Shown here piece after piece: positions 20,291-33,605 of a stretch of 64,000 bases of DNA. The notes beneath the pieces are model-generated. The model saw nothing but the letters and a program-made list of their open reading frames with translations, was not told the DNA's origin and did not search any database. Position 1 is the stretch's first letter; every line of letters begins with the position of its first letter. Source of the DNA: Sitta carolinensis (lineage: Eukaryota > Chordata > Aves > Passeriformes > Sittidae); contig CM063284.1 of NCBI GenBank assembly GCA_032173965.1, positions 137,987,625 through 138,051,624 on the forward strand, given 5' to 3'. The position numbers and the translations under genes are program-made.

Positions 20291-20319
20291 AACACCAGCT
20301 GTAGCCTGATGTACTTTGC

Positions 20320-20690
20320 ACATCCATTTGTCCCTGGAATGTATGAACCATCAGTGTTCCAGGCTCTTCCAGTATCACCTGTGGATACATTCTTCTTTCC
20401 AGACCTAGGATGATTGGACAATAATATCCCCTTTATCTTATCTCAAATTTCTGTCAGGGTGCAAATTCCAGTTAGCTGGCCTATTTGGGGAGGGATGGGC
20501 TTCAGTGGTCCCAGATTAACTGCTGTTTCTTTGCAGTTTGTTATAGTGGGCAAAAGTCCTCTGATATTTTAGAAATGTTTAAGTCATTAAGCCTTTGTCG
20601 CTCACAGAATAGTAAAGAAAACACAGTTACAGAACTGTGGTCTTTTATCCTGATCCCATTATGGACAATTTAACAATATTTTATAAATAC
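20320..20690. repeat. Dispersed repeat of unknown family, copy A
   Basis: This region resembles 33250-33600. Shared landmarks in the same order are GACCTAGGATGATTGGACAA, TTTATCTTATCTCAA, CCAGTTAGCTGGCCTATTTG, GGGATGGGCTTCAGTGGTC, TAGTGGGCAAAAGTCCT and AATGTTTAAGTCATTAAGCC. Copies are roughly three-quarters alike by eye. I cannot assign the family; an old LTR or internal ERV fragment is most likely. Confidence 0.6.
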
Positions 20691-22559
20691 AGAAGGTGAA
20701 AAATATTTCTTTTGTGTGAGGTCTATGACTGGTATGCTGTTGTTATGACTCAACAGGAGACTTTTTCAGACTCTAGCAAACCTCAATGCAACAGAAATAT
20801 TTGTGATTTTTATTTAGTATGTTGGAAAGAACAAGAAGTGTTTTCTAGCTGACTGAAATGTTAAAAGGAATTTATGCAAATCAGGATTATGTCAGTCTCA
20901 TTAAAATGTCAATTTCAAAGTCAGATTAATTATGATATTTTAGATTTTTGAGCTATTTATGTTTAGAAACAGTCTCTTCCCCTACCAGACAATCACCAAG
21001 GCAAATTTTCTTTGAAGATATATTTGAAAGATTTTTTTTCATAGCTCATACCAGACAGATTTGGGGGCTGGAGAAGAGAGTAGGGAATATGTAACCATGA
21101 CTGCAGCAGCAAGAAATTCCTATCAATGGACAAAACAGCATTTAGAGGGAAGTACACAGTTTATTTGTACAACACATATTCAAAGTAATTTTGAGGAATG
21201 ACATACTATATTGTTTCTTTTTCTTTTAATAACCTAAAAGATCTTTTGGGGTTTTGGTTTGTCAGTTTTTCATGGTGAGATCAATTTATTTTTATTTTTT
21301 CCCTTGGGCACGTAGCCAAGTGTTTGAGATGCTTCCATTGTTAAGAAAAATTGCTAATGATACTTAGTTATTTCATGTTCAGTTCTGTTGATTTTCATGA
21401 GCAAGTCCAATGGCCTTATCAAGAAAGAAATAAATTTGCCTATTTTCTAATTTCTAACCAGCCTTTTCAGTTAGTACAAGTTGTACTAGTTTCACTAGTA
21501 CACAGTTGTTATGGTTCCCATCAATCTTTCATTTCTTCTGACTCCCTGTTACCTTTGGCATCCTTTCACATACAAGCACACACCATTACATAGGTAAAAT
21601 ACAAGTACTAGAGCCTCCATGTATTTTATACAGCTCCAAGGAATTTATTCTGAATTTCTCAGGTTTATTAACTCTGGTTTGGGACAGTGACTTCAATTTT
21701 TTTCAGCTGCTATCCACCTGTATGTTGCTCTAAATGCTTCCTCCATTTTAGTGGGCTGACAAGCAGATTCACTGATACCAGTGAGATAAGTCATTGCTCA
21801 TTTAACAAAGGCAAGACGACCTGCAGCTTTCAGCTTTCTCCACTATTACCAGTGTCGGTGTATAGTACTATAAAACATTGACATGTAGGCACTGAGGCTG
21901 TGCTCATTTATACTGCTCAAGGAAGTACAGCATCTGTGCTTGTCAGACAGAAGAATAGGGCCTTGGGCTCCTTACTCATCACTGCCGTTTGGAGCAGGTG
22001 ACTTGTAGCTGTACACAGGAACTATCCCTCTTCAGTGAAACATGGTACCAACATAATTGAAATGGGAAAAGAAGTAGAAACGGAATATTTGCTGTCCTCT
22101 AACATTTCTTCATGAGCAAAGCAAATATGCCTTCCAGGATTTTGTATCTAAGAAATTTGGAAGGATCTTTGTTTTTACTGTAGCTACAAGTATTTGCATA
22201 AAAGATTAATGTGATTCTTTCACAGCTGAAAACTACAATTAGTATGGATAAATAACATTTAAATCACATATACTGGAAGGTGGAAATATGTGTCTTATTT
22301 GAAAAACAACATTGTAATTTGATAATGTATCATAGTATGTTCACAGTCTGAAGTTACCCTGCAGATAAATGGATGAACCACAGCTTATGATTTCAACCAA
22401 AGGGATACAAATTCTGTATCCAGAGTTCGGGGTTGATTCTTTCTGGACTCTGAGGTAGTGTATATATGCAGTTTTGCATTGGGTTTCCATGCTAATATTT
22501 TGGCAGTGGGTCACTCCAAAGTTAACCATGTTGGACTCAGCTGGTTCCAGCCTATTCCA
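20691..22559. other. AT-rich non-coding DNA
   Basis: No exon, RNA gene or repeat family recognised. Confidence 0.45.
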
Positions 22560-22812
22560 CCCACCTCTGCAGCAGACCCACCACAGGACAAAGCTCAACA
22601 TATCAGTGAATAAATATAGGGCAAAACAGAGTGCAACAGTGTGAGAGGGAGAGGAAAAAAGATGAGAAACAGTCCTGCAGACGCCAAGAGTACAAGGAGA
22701 GGCAGTGGTGGTCTAGGTGCCAGAGCAGAGATTCTCCTGCAGCTTGTGGAGGAGACCACAGTAGAGCAGGTATCTGCCGGCAGACAATGGAGACAACCAT
22801 GCCAGAATAAGA
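22560..22812. mobile_element. LTR-like fragment, left part of a possibly split element
   Basis: The stretch with GTGCAACAGTGTGAGAGG, AGAAACAGTCCTGCAGACGC and GGAGCAGAGATTCTCCTGCAG-like units resembles the internal tandem 'gagcag...ctgcag' portion of a common avian ERVL-type LTR. Similar units reappear at 24231-24330 (CATGCTGGAACAGGTTCTTCG), beyond a different 1.4-kb sequence. That suggests a later insertion split the element. Confidence 0.4.
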
Positions 22813-24765
22813 TGGTGTTGTGGTTTCAATATGAAACTGGGCAGAAATACCAATTTTTTTTTGGTTTGATTTTGCTAATTTCAAAGTTTCCAATTAAGAG
22901 CAAAGCAGGCTTAACCTTAAAAGTAATAAGACTTTATTAACTAACACCAAAAGAAAGAAAAAAAACAAGAATGAAGATGAAATCTTCAAAACACTCTTTC
23001 TCCCTTCCCACACCTTCTTTTCTCTTAACCAACAATGTAAAGACAACAACACTCAGAAATCTCAGTCAGTTTTTTATTTCTAAAACAGTTTTTCTTCAGT
23101 TCACTTAGGGAGGGAAGCACTTCTCATTCGCTATGGCTAATTTTTCCACAAGAAAACAGTTTTTTTTGTAGATTCATTCTTCAGGAACAGCAATTGCCCA
23201 GATCTTTTGTGTTTATGAAACTCTTTTTATGTTTACAATTGTGTTTCTCAGCCACATCGATTTATGGGGTTTTATTTAAAAGATAACATGTTCAAAACAA
23301 AGGCTCTCTTTGTCTTTGGGACCACCTTCACCTCCAAGGAACAGAGATTCATTTCTTCTTTGAGGGCAAAGAGTCTTTATCACTTCATTTCTCTGTTTAA
23401 CTTCTCATGAAATCAACAGTCCCCTCAACATTTCACTCTTTTGCTCAGGTCTACAATTTGAACTCTTTTATTGCCCCCATACTTCTTTATGGTTTAAAGG
23501 AAACATTTTAATATGTTATAACCAACTACCATAGTTCACAAGAGTCTTTTACAGCTCAAAAGCAACTTCCCACACTCCTTCCACCTGGACTTTCACTCTT
23601 TCTTGACTGACTTTGATACTTCATGTGGTTTTTATACATGTGCATTCTAATTTTCTCTCACTGGAGAGAGGATAGAGGCTTTCCAAGTCCCATCTGTGCA
23701 CTGATGTACTGAAGGAGTTAACAAGAAACAGTGTCCTGCCCAGCAGTCCCTGGTGCCAGATTTCAAAGCTGTGCTGAGGGGGGGCTCTCAGAGGGTCCAG
23801 GCCCAAAGGCAGCTGCTCACTCGTTTGCTTGCAGCCAGTAGGGAAAGTTGGACATATTCCCAAGATTCTTTTTCCACCCCTCAGTCTCATCAGGTGTTCT
23901 GGCCTGCCTCATCCCATCTCCCCCCCTCTCTCCCCAGCACAGCCAAGGCAGGTTCAGCCGGGGCCAGCAGCAGAGCAGACTCTGTGCGCAGATGTTCCCA
24001 AATCAGCTGAGCCTGCCTGGCCCGCGGGGCCTCCCCCTGCCCCACTGAGCCAGGGCAGAGAGGGCAGAGGTGTGTGCTCTGACAGCCAGGAGGAAAGAGA
24101 CCTGCCCGGGCTGCTTCCAAAGGGAATAACAACGAGAAAATGCTTTCCCATTGGTCCAATAAAATGCCAGCTCACTTCCCTGGGCTGGTCAAACCAGGAC
24201 AGATGGCTACTTCTGAAAAAATCTGCAGGTCATGAAGAGCTCATGCTGGAACAGGTTCTTCGAAGAGCAATGGCTGCTGGTAGAAAGCACACTCTAGATT
24301 TGGTTTATCCTGGACTGCAGCCTGTAGAGAGGACTGAGGCCAGAGCAGCTCTTAAAAGTAGCCATGGGAACAAATCATGTTGCACCAGGGGCAAAGTTTG
24401 AGGAGGAAGGAGTGTTAAGATGTCTTAATGGACTCACTGCAATCTCCAGCTTCCCATCCCCAATGCACTGCTCAGGGTGAGGGGAGATGGATGAGTCAGG
24501 AGTGAAGGAATTGCATCGAGACTGGGAAAAAAAGCAGAGTTATTTTAATTTTTGTCTTTATTTCTCAATATCCAAATTTTTACTTGACAATAATGATATT
24601 AATTTTCCCCAAGTCAAGTCTGTTTTTCCTATGATGATAATTGATAAATGTTCTCCTTATCTTTATCTAGATCCACAAGCTTTTTCCATTTTCTCCCCTG
24701 TGCTGTTGAGAAAAGAAGCTGGATAGGTATCTGGCATCAAGACAAGGTCAACTCACCTTGCTGAA
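22813..24765 (+). mobile_element. Long composite LTR-like repeat, copy 1
   Basis: It begins TGTTGTGGTTTCAATATG and ends near ATCTGGCATCAAGACAAGGTCAACTCACC, which matches the 3' end style of avian ERVL-type LTRs. Copy 2 at 57945-59880 shares ordered blocks: CAAAGCAGGCTTAACC, CTCAGAAATCTCAGTCAG, TCAGTTCACTTAGGGAG and CCACAAGCTTTTTCCAT. At about 1.95 kb it is long for an LTR, so it may be a long-LTR family or an LTR inserted into another LTR. No intact coding sequence was seen. The GC-rich part around 23,890-24,080 is internal to it. Confidence 0.5.
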
Positions 24766-27725
24766 AGTTAAGTATCTGGGCTCTTGCTCCTCTCATTGGA
24801 CTTCACTCTGTAAACAGTGGATGGAAATAGGCACCTTTAGAAGGAAATACATCTGACCTGTCCAAGTGTGAGCCAAAGAAAATGTTACCTTGATGTTACC
24901 AGGAGTGACTAGTTCAGTCTTAGATGCCAAGATTTTAGACATCTTATTTTCCATCTGTACTTCAGTCTTTTAAGTTCTGGATACCAGCTTTGAAGTGTTG
25001 TCAAACAAAATAAAGTCATTAGATTTTAGACTTAACCAACTTTGTTTCCTGTAATAATCATTAGCAAGAGAATAGTTGCTTTTCTTTCTTTTGCATTTAA
25101 TTTTCACACAGCTTTTTTCTTTTTTTTTCTATTTCCTTTTTATTTTTTTTTTTATTTTCCTTTTATACCAGAACAAAGAAGGATAAAAATGGAAGCAAAA
25201 AAAATTTGGAGGAGTATTTATAAAATATAAAGGATTATATTGTGTGGTATATGTCTTTTGTCCATATGGGCATTTCTCCACACTCCTTGATCCAGTAACA
25301 TCATCCTTCTCATCAGTATGCAAAGGAAAAAAAGCATTTTTGACCCCTTTTTTAGAAGTTTTTTATTCTTTTTGGCTGTTTATCAACACTATTATCATAC
25401 AATAATTGACTGGTGACAAGAATCTCATTTCTCAGTGGTCTCTAATGTAATCTGTAAATTATATTACTGAACCTTACTCACTGCATCTGACATACTTTGC
25501 ATTTTGACTGGTTGGTCATACAGCCTTTCTTTTGAGATTTAGATTGCCAAAAATGTAAAAGAGAAATAGAATGGCTTCCTGCCAATCAAATTACACAACA
25601 CTGAAAAGGTCAGAGTTACATAGTATATTACTGTCTTTCAGAGATTATACTGGGTATTAAAATTATCTGATATTTCATTTCATTGACAAAAACTGTAGTA
25701 AGAACAGGAAAAAGCACAGGATGGATCAGGATTTGTGACCACAGTGTTTATGAGAGTGATAAAAGAAAAACAAACAAATAAAACCCAAGGAAACTTGACC
25801 ACTTCTCATTATAGTGTGATTTCTAATATATGGGGTTCTTCTGATTAGAAAATCCAAATAAAATGTCTTAGATCAGAACTGTCTGGGCAGCTCTGGTTTA
25901 GAACATAGTAATTCTGCCTCAGAAGTAGAATATGAAATTAATTGTATGAGAAAATTAACAGATTGAAATGTTAAGTAAATTGCACCAGACAGTTTCCTCC
26001 TGTAATTTACTGTGTGTCCTGAAAAATTCAAAGTGGATGTTCTAGCTACCACTTCACAGCAGGGTGAAATCCCCTTCCACACTGGATGAGTGGCAAAGAA
26101 GCGTGTCAGGAAAGTTGTCATTCCCGGCCTCAGGGACCCATTTTGAAATCAACTTTTAAGTACATTACTGTTTTACTGTTTGTGACTTTTCCCAAAAATA
26201 CTGTAGTTTGTGCCTTCATCATCACACACAAATAGTACCACATCTTGACATTTTAACTCAAGTGTGGTTTATGACCTTACTTCCCAACTGATGATGGTTA
26301 CATAAAGGAATGGATAAGTTGCTTTTAATTTACTTTGGATCACATGTTTATGATTATGTTAAGAAACAGTTTATACCCAGCTTCTCCTCCTCATCTCAGA
26401 TAAGTGGAAGTAACAGAAAAGGTAATAGAGGTTTAGGATGTCTTTTCATGTAGCCAACTTTTGTATAGTAAAAAATTACTTAGCCGGAGCAGATAATCTA
26501 GGCCTAAAATATGACCATAATAGTTAAAAGGAAAATAAAGGGGGAAAAAAAAAGGTGGAAAGAAAGAAAGAAAGAGTGGCAACATAGGAAAAAATAAGAT
26601 ATGTAAAAGAAATAACAAGTGGAGAGTATGAACCCTGAAGGGTTAAATACCACCACTTTCCTTTCAGAAAGTAGTTCTTCAGAGTAGGTCCCCAGTTCAG
26701 AAAATATGTTTTTAAAAGGAACTAGCAGTTATATTGAGACTTTTTTGAAATTTATTTATTTGCTTTCATTATCGTAATCTGTCCTGCAGAAATACTGTTA
26801 AGAAAGTCTGTTCTGCTTCCTGTAGTATGAATGTCAATTGCAGAGTCTGGGCTTTCTTTCCCTAATAACTTGAGTGGAAATGCATATCTTAAAACAGAAT
26901 TTTTAATAAAAAATGGATTCCTCCTTTCTGAGGCTCTCCTCCCTCAAATATGTCCTTCAAACCATTGGTAACATTGAAGTAGAAATTGTAATTTCATGTG
27001 GATAAAAAAATAATAATAACCATTTTGAGAAGAGAATAACACAACATTTGGCCTAATTTTACTTTTGGAACAAATTTCATTAAGTGACTATAAAGTTTTG
27101 TTCAAGAGATTTGAGAATTCAGACCAAGTTCAAAAGCAAATTTAGTACTTTGATAAACAATGTGAAAACATTTTAAACTAAACAGACAAATTCTAACAAT
27201 GTGCAAATTTTTAAATTTATTTTCATTGTGCTAATACACAGTAAAACTGATATCACTACTATCCCTAGCTAGGAGCGATTTTATAATTTATTTTATTCCA
27301 TTATGTATATACTTCTCAATGTTTACTACAGAAAGATTAATGATAATGCATAGGCAAAGCATTGGCAACATGGAGTACTTTTTACTGAAATATAATATTT
27401 TTTAAACTTTTCTATCTCATTAATTCCTTTCCTTCCTTCCTTCCCCTTTGTTTTAGAAAAATTACTGAACATACCCAAATTACAGAAGCACCCATACATT
27501 TGGTTTTCAGGATACCTTGAGAAGGGGAAGTATTATGTTCATTAAATATAAAAACAATAATCTGTATTAGACAATATTTTCCTCTAAGAATTTTCAGGTG
27601 TAAAAAGGTGATACAAACCAAATTTGCTGATATGTAACTCTTTCTCTAAACTATGAACACAGCCTATACTACTATGTTCATAAAGTGTAAAATCTGAATC
27701 TGAGTGTCTAGGAAAGGCATTGTAT
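24766..27725. other. AT-rich non-coding DNA
   Basis: No gene recognised. There are T-rich runs at 25110-25165, a GAAA array of about four units near 26560-26575, and a TTCC array near 27423-27445. A few isolated open frames appear random. Confidence 0.45.
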
Positions 27726-27732
27726 ACAGCAG

Positions 27733-27840
27733 CTGTGGTTTAACCTCAGCCAGCAACTAAGCCTCACACAGCCACTCACCCACTCTCCCCAGTAGGATCG
27801 GTATAAGAATCAGAAGAGTAAAGGTGAGAAAACTGACAGC
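27733..27840 (+). mobile_element. Avian ERVL-type LTR fragment (5' end)
   Basis: CTGTGGTTTAACCTCAGCCA followed by GCAACTAAGCCTCACACAGCC and AGAAGAGTAAAGGTGAGAAAAC strongly resembles the 5' end of a common avian LTR that begins TGTGGTTTAACCCCAGCCAG. Only about 110 bases remain. The rest is lost or too diverged. Confidence 0.55.
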
Positions 27841-27906
27841 CAGTGTGATAGCCTTTCTCAATTCTCCTTTTTCAGAGCATCAATCACCTCTGAAAAACAG
27901 AAATTA

Positions 27907-27945
27907 AAAAAAAAAAAAAAAAAGGAAAAAAAAAAAAAAAAAAGA
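27907..27945. repeat. Poly-A tract
   Basis: Two A-runs of about 18-19 bases are separated by GG and followed by a third short run. It may be a decayed retroposed tail, but no recognisable element precedes it. Confidence 0.9.
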
Positions 27946-27949
27946 AAAA

Positions 27950-30879
27950 GGGACTATTACCCAGATTAAAAAACTTAGGGAAAGAGTTGGTGTTGGTTAC
28001 CCAGATTTATTAATATAATACCCTTCATGCCAGAAGCTTGCAAAACTGATTGCTCATTTAATGACATTAAGTCTTGTCTCAGAACTGCTCTAATGACTCT
28101 GATCTATGCTTGAAATTAAAATCCTGTTGTCGCAAATGCTGTGAGCGAGCAGCTGGTCTATTTGAAATACACATTTTTAGTTTGCACGGGTTGTTCTTTA
28201 TAAGGCAGTAAGTCTGCATTTTAAAGTTTAAAGTGTAAATCTAATATTCTTTAAAAATAAAACCAAACCAATCAGCACTCTTTTGCAAACTAGGTTATGA
28301 TTGTGTTTTAAAATCCAGTGCTGGGTGTGAAATTCTGCTGAGGTTAATCTGTTAGTCCTGTGATAAATCAAATATCATAGAATATAATGCCAAAAGGGAT
28401 ACCAAATGTGACCCACAGTAAAAGCTAGGATTAGCATTCTCAAGTGATAATGTCAACTAGTGAAACAACCCATCTAATTTTTAATATTCTATTTGATGCA
28501 CAATTAGAGCTCTCTTTAAGCTAGTCTGCTGGCTAATTCTCTTATAATTTGAAAGTCCTATTATTGAACTGAATTTGCTTAGCTTCAGTTTTTAGGCACT
28601 GTAAATTCTTAAACTTCTCTGGGCAGGACATACTACTGAGTTTTATGTTTATAATGAGAGATTTAGACTGGAATTCATCTAAAAAGAATTTAACAATGAT
28701 ATTCAGTTGGACGTGAAGAACTTTAAATTTATGCGTGAATATGTCAAACTGTAAGTGAGCCAGATTTCCAAAAACCCCTTGTTTTGCAATGAAGTCAACA
28801 GCACTTGGAGGTCTTTTTCACTAGATGGAGAAGAGGTTGAGCAAAATTTTTCTCCTGGCTCTTTTGACTGAACTCTCCAGGTCTCTACTGACAACAGTCA
28901 AGTTTTAGACCTTCACTGCACAAGTACTCACCAGTTTCAGGTATCTTAATTTGCACCAAATTATAATTTTTCTGCATAATTTTTTTTCTACTGAATGCTG
29001 GTAACTCAGATAATTTTCTGAAATCTGAAAAACAAAATGCTATGTCTATCCTCTGTTATTAAATGTGTCCAATAAGAACATACAGATTTCCAAAAGATTC
29101 AAGTCTCTGTTTAAGCTTAAGCACTTCTCTCTGTTTCTTTTAAATTCTAAAAATGCTAAAAGTTAAGCAGATGGTCAAGTTCTGTGCTGGACTGAGGTCA
29201 CTGCTTGTACTTCAGAACATATGTGGACTCATGATAAAATGGATTGACAATTAAATAACTGCAACTTAACTTTTGTGTATATGTTGTCTTCTGATTTTGT
29301 TTAATCTACCTTTGTACTTTCCAGATCTCAAGGGTTGCCCATAGCATCTGCTCCACAGTCTGCATCTTGTATAGAAACCTGAAATATGCCTGCTAATAAG
29401 CTTCCGCACATAAACTGATTAACACATAGAAGTTCATGAACCTTTTAAAAGAGACAGAGAATCACTGTGAAGTTCAAAACCAACACTGATGAATGACCTT
29501 AAACTCTGATTATGTTACTTTCTCGCTCCTAAATAGTTATATGAGAGTACTTTCTATTTCCCTGATTGAGGGAAGGAAGTGAGAGTCGGAGAGACTACAA
29601 GGTCAGGAAGGAAAAGGAGAAAGATTTGTCTGTTTGCTGGTTTAATTAATAAATGGATTTTACTTTTTTTTTTTTTTTTCTGAAGGTTGTGGTGCAGTCA
29701 AACTGCATTTATGGTAAGAAAGGACTGGTGCCAAGGTTCTGCAACCTATATTACAAACATGGGTGAAAGCCAAATTATGCTTACACAAGTGCAAGGATAA
29801 AAGTAGTACTGATTCTCTTCTCCCTATTCCTTATTGAGATAGAGAAAACAAGATACACATTTATTTCCATTTATTTTAATAATTATCATGTATCATAAAG
29901 GAGAAAAAAAGTCTTCATGTTGCTTTGACTAAACAATAGTTTGTCCAGATATAAATGGATGTAGGTGATTTTGTATTTCAACACTGACGCAGCAATGGGA
30001 TTATGTCCAAATGAAACATGTATATTCGTATATTAAAAAACCCTAAAAGAATAAAAAAATGTGATAGATTTTTTAAATTCTCAAAAATATTTATAAATAG
30101 GGAATTATCTTACTTACTGAATGTTATTTCTAGATGCATTACAGAATTTCCTTTGATTCTAATTATTTATTTCACATAAATGTTAGAATTGCTGGTAAAA
30201 TATTCAGGTAGTCCAATGTCTGGGGATTGATAAAGAGTATAAATGACACCAACATGGTGCCAGACATAGATTTATATATCAACAAATAATACATATTTTA
30301 CTGTGGACACATACAATTCACTTATCTAAGTACAAATGTTATGGCATATTTCAGAATGTGATTTTTAAAGGGTGTGGGGATAATGGTGGATAACCAGCTG
30401 GACATTGTCTTCTAAAACCTCTTTTTCAGCTAAAAAAAATAGATATCTTCCTAAGAGAAGGAAAAGCAAAGTCTTACAGGATGAGGAACAGCAACAAATC
30501 CAAGAAGAGGTAGGGTCCAGATAGTGATGGTCTTGTGTTCAGCCCTCAATACCCCTTGGCCTTCCCGGCCCTTCTCCCAGGTGGGACTTCTGGTGATTTG
30601 TCCACTCGGGAGCTGGGTTAGGGGAGGGTGGAGCCCTGCCTCCAGTGTGCCACGACTGGCAGCTCTGCCGGGTGGGATACAGGCTCTAAGGGTGGGGGAT
30701 GTGGGGCAGGGCACTGCCTTGCAAGGGCAAGGCCAGACCTGCCCCTTCCTGTGCATGCCTCCCAAAATGTCTCAAGACATCAATATACTGCATTTTATTT
30801 TTTTTTTTCTTTTCCCCAGGAGAGAAAGGATATATTTCACTACTCTACCACCATCAAAGTTCTGTCAATGGCAAATACC
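27950..30879. other. AT-rich DNA with a GC-rich patch at 30.5-30.78 kb
   Basis: No gene recognised. There is a poly-T of about 16 near 29664-29680. From about 30500 to 30780 the sequence becomes GC-rich (GGAGCTGGGTTAGGGGAGGG). It lies just upstream of a TATA/poly(A)-bearing LTR-like segment and may be part of the same old element. Opposing open frames over the patch are not family-like. Confidence 0.4.
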
Positions 30880-31200
30880 CACTTTTATCTACTAATAATA
30901 TAGAAGAGGGTGCTTAGTTGGAGAACAGAAGATGGGTCTTCTAACATTGACAGCTGAATATGGCCGGGAGCTCTGGAGACCCCATAGTCCAGCCCATATT
31001 TGACCAAAGATGAGGTTTGAATGGGCTATAAATAGTCTCGTAGGAAGATCGGTTGAGTCAGTTCCTCCTTGGAGCATTGGGCCTGCAGTTGAGAACTCTC
31101 CCCATGGCTCAGGTCACCTAAGGTACTGCCTAAAGGTAATTCCTCAGGATTAAAACCCTTGTCTTCTTGTGTGAGTGGATTCTGGAAAACCTTTAAAATT
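30880..31200 (+). mobile_element. LTR-like fragment with TATA box and poly(A) signal
   Basis: TATAAATAG at 31027-31035 is followed about 120 bases later by ATTAAA at 31149-31154 and a GT-rich tail (CTTCTTGTGTGAGTGG). A CTCCTTGGAGCATTGGGCC stretch lies between. This is the arrangement of a retroviral U3-R-U5, and the text resembles avian LTRs. Outer boundaries and target duplications were not found. Confidence 0.5.
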
Positions 31201-33249
31201 TTTAAGTCAGTTGGGTATTATCCGCTTTATTTGAGATCACAAATCTGTATTTAAATGTTGGGGGAGCTTTAATTGATCTATTTGATTTATCTTGTTTAAC
31301 TAATTTGTAAAAGAAATCTCATTTTAGTATGTTATTTTTCGCAGTTTTATGAGGACCAGAGCCTGCAAATATACTACTTCTAATCATCTGTAGTAGTCTA
31401 CCAGAAACAAAAAGTGATGAGGATTTTCAAATGTCCTAAGTTTCAGGCACTTGTTGCATACTTTTGACTTTCAAATTTTGCCTTGAATTAATTTAAATGT
31501 ATTTACAATGAATTCTATCTTAATGAAGACTTTCTGACTAGGATTGGGAAAAGATTAAAAAAACATCATTAGTTTGAAAATTATGGCTGTCAACAAAGGC
31601 AAATTTTTAATGTTCGTATTTAACATTGCACTGAGCCTGATTATTTCTGCCTAGGCTTATTCATCTCATTTACAGCAATGAGTGAAGATGCATATTTGAA
31701 TGAGTTTAATAAAATTCCTGTTGCATTACTGCATCACTTTTCTGTTATACTCCTGTGCTGAGAAATGTTGGTAATTGGAGCATGTACTGGGGAATATATA
31801 CCAGGAATGTACTCTGGGCCCATATAATGAAATGTGATTGATTTCTCTTGCACACCAGAGGTACTTGTAAAGCAGGAACAAGAAATGTATAATGCTGTGT
31901 CAGAGCTTCAGAACAAACTACTGCTGCTAGCATACATCATTTTCCAGGATGTTAATTCTTCCCAAGGTTTTACCATTACTACATTCTATCCATATGTGCC
32001 TTCAGCCAAAATCTTTTCTTTTGCCTTTTTTTCCTTACAGTCTCCTTTTATTAACCACTAAGATGATCCTAAATCTTATTTAAGAAAAATACTGCCCTTG
32101 ATACTGATGAAGGAAAAGCTCTTGTGGATAAGTGTTTGTGTACTTCAATCACTGTTTCCTTTTTGTTTATTGTGAACTTACAGATAATGTAAATTTTATG
32201 CTGAATGGGGATTCACAGACAACATTTTTATATGAAATTATCTTCTTATAATGAAATTATCATAATCAATAATGGTTGGAAATATATCTCAGTCAGAGAG
32301 CTCTTTTAATCAATTATTTTCTTATTTTCAACTGCTGAAAGTTGTATAATGTCTTCTACAGGTTCAAAAAGAGCAAAGAAAAAGGAAACTGGCAACCGAC
32401 TGTCTTCTGTGTCTTCCTATGTTGGAAGTCCTAGTCCATATTCAGAGCAGCTTTTCTTTTTTAATGTATCTAACATAGTTTTTTCCCTTGAAAAAAAAAA
32501 TGAAAAAAGAACCGAATATTCTATTTCATTAAAAATTAAATCTGTTTCACTGAGTTTGTATTAACCTAGCTATAGATATCAAATATTTCCATCACTGGTT
32601 TTAGAAGGTTTCAATTTAAGTTTTCCACTGGAGCAAGTGTTAAGAGCCAGCTATTAAAATGTTTAGAGAGATGCCTCTGCCTGAATTAAGGTGTAAATGA
32701 TACCATATGCCAAAGTCAATAGTATGGATGTTATATACCAGGAAATGAGAGAGCGAGAGAGAGAGTGACAGATTAAGCAGGAAATATCACCACACTGTGG
32801 ATCCCAAGGGTGTCCCACTGATTATCTCCATCTGGTCTTCCTGGGCCAGGTGGGAATGCACAGGTACCTCCCCTGGGAGTGTGGGGGAAGTTTGACACCA
32901 TCTCTTGCGGATAGAATCTAACAGATCCAGATCTGTGGCATCACTTTGCATCACGTGCAGTGCTCTACTGCAAAACCTCAGGAATGACTCATGGGGAGTA
33001 CTTTTGGGGTCTTTGATGGTTTATGACACTCCCTAAGATACATCTCACATGAATATCACATGGATGTGGCCTTCCTGGGGTGGGGCAATTTGTGTAAGGG
33101 AGGATGGGTGTTCACTCCCTCTGAGCAGAGGTTATGACACAACCCAAAACCTTCCTCCTTGGATGGGGAGGAGTGTGTGCAAAACTGGCCTCAGGCAGAA
33201 GAATCTGTGGACTATGGCCTGAACCCAGCCACAGATGATTTTCAGAACT
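31201..33249. other. Non-coding DNA with two weak plus-strand exon candidates
   Basis: Two exon-like stretches (31859-31966 and from 32362) are described among the findings. From about 32,640 to 33,250 the sequence is GC-richer and repeat-like, with a GAGA run near 32752-32766, but I cannot name a family. Confidence 0.35.
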
Positions 33250-33605
33250 GGGTTTGGCTTTCTTCTGAATACATTTTTCTCCCTCAGTTGTGTCGATTTC
33301 TCCCTAGACATGAGATAACTGGACAATAGTTTCACCTTTATCTTTTCTCAAGTTCCCTTAGGTGGCTTAACTCACAGTCCAAAGTTCCAGTCAGGCATAT
33401 TCAGGTAGGGGTGGGCTTTGGTGGTCGCAGCTTCTTTAAGCAGTTTTTGCCATAATGGGCAAAACTCCTTAGTAATGTTTAAGCCATTGACCATAACATT
33501 TCAGTCTCTGACAGCAAGAAACTGCTCCAAACTAACTACAATCTTTCGTTTCTTTACTTTTGCTCACTACATGAATATTGAAATATTACAGCCTAAATTA
33601 AACTC
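33250..33605. repeat. Dispersed repeat of unknown family, copy B
   Basis: Partner of 20320-20690 in the same orientation. Landmarks are GACATGAGATAACTGGACAA, TTTATCTTTTCTCAA, CCAGTCAGGCATATTCAGG, GGGGTGGGCTTTGGTGGTC, ATGGGCAAAACTCCTTAG and AATGTTTAAGCCATTGACC. The similarity may extend upstream into the GC-richer block, but I could not align it by eye. Confidence 0.6.

Noticed and set aside
28376..28400. ATCATAGAATATAATG resembling an antisense CR1 3' end
   Set aside because: Too short, and the following sequence does not continue as CR1.
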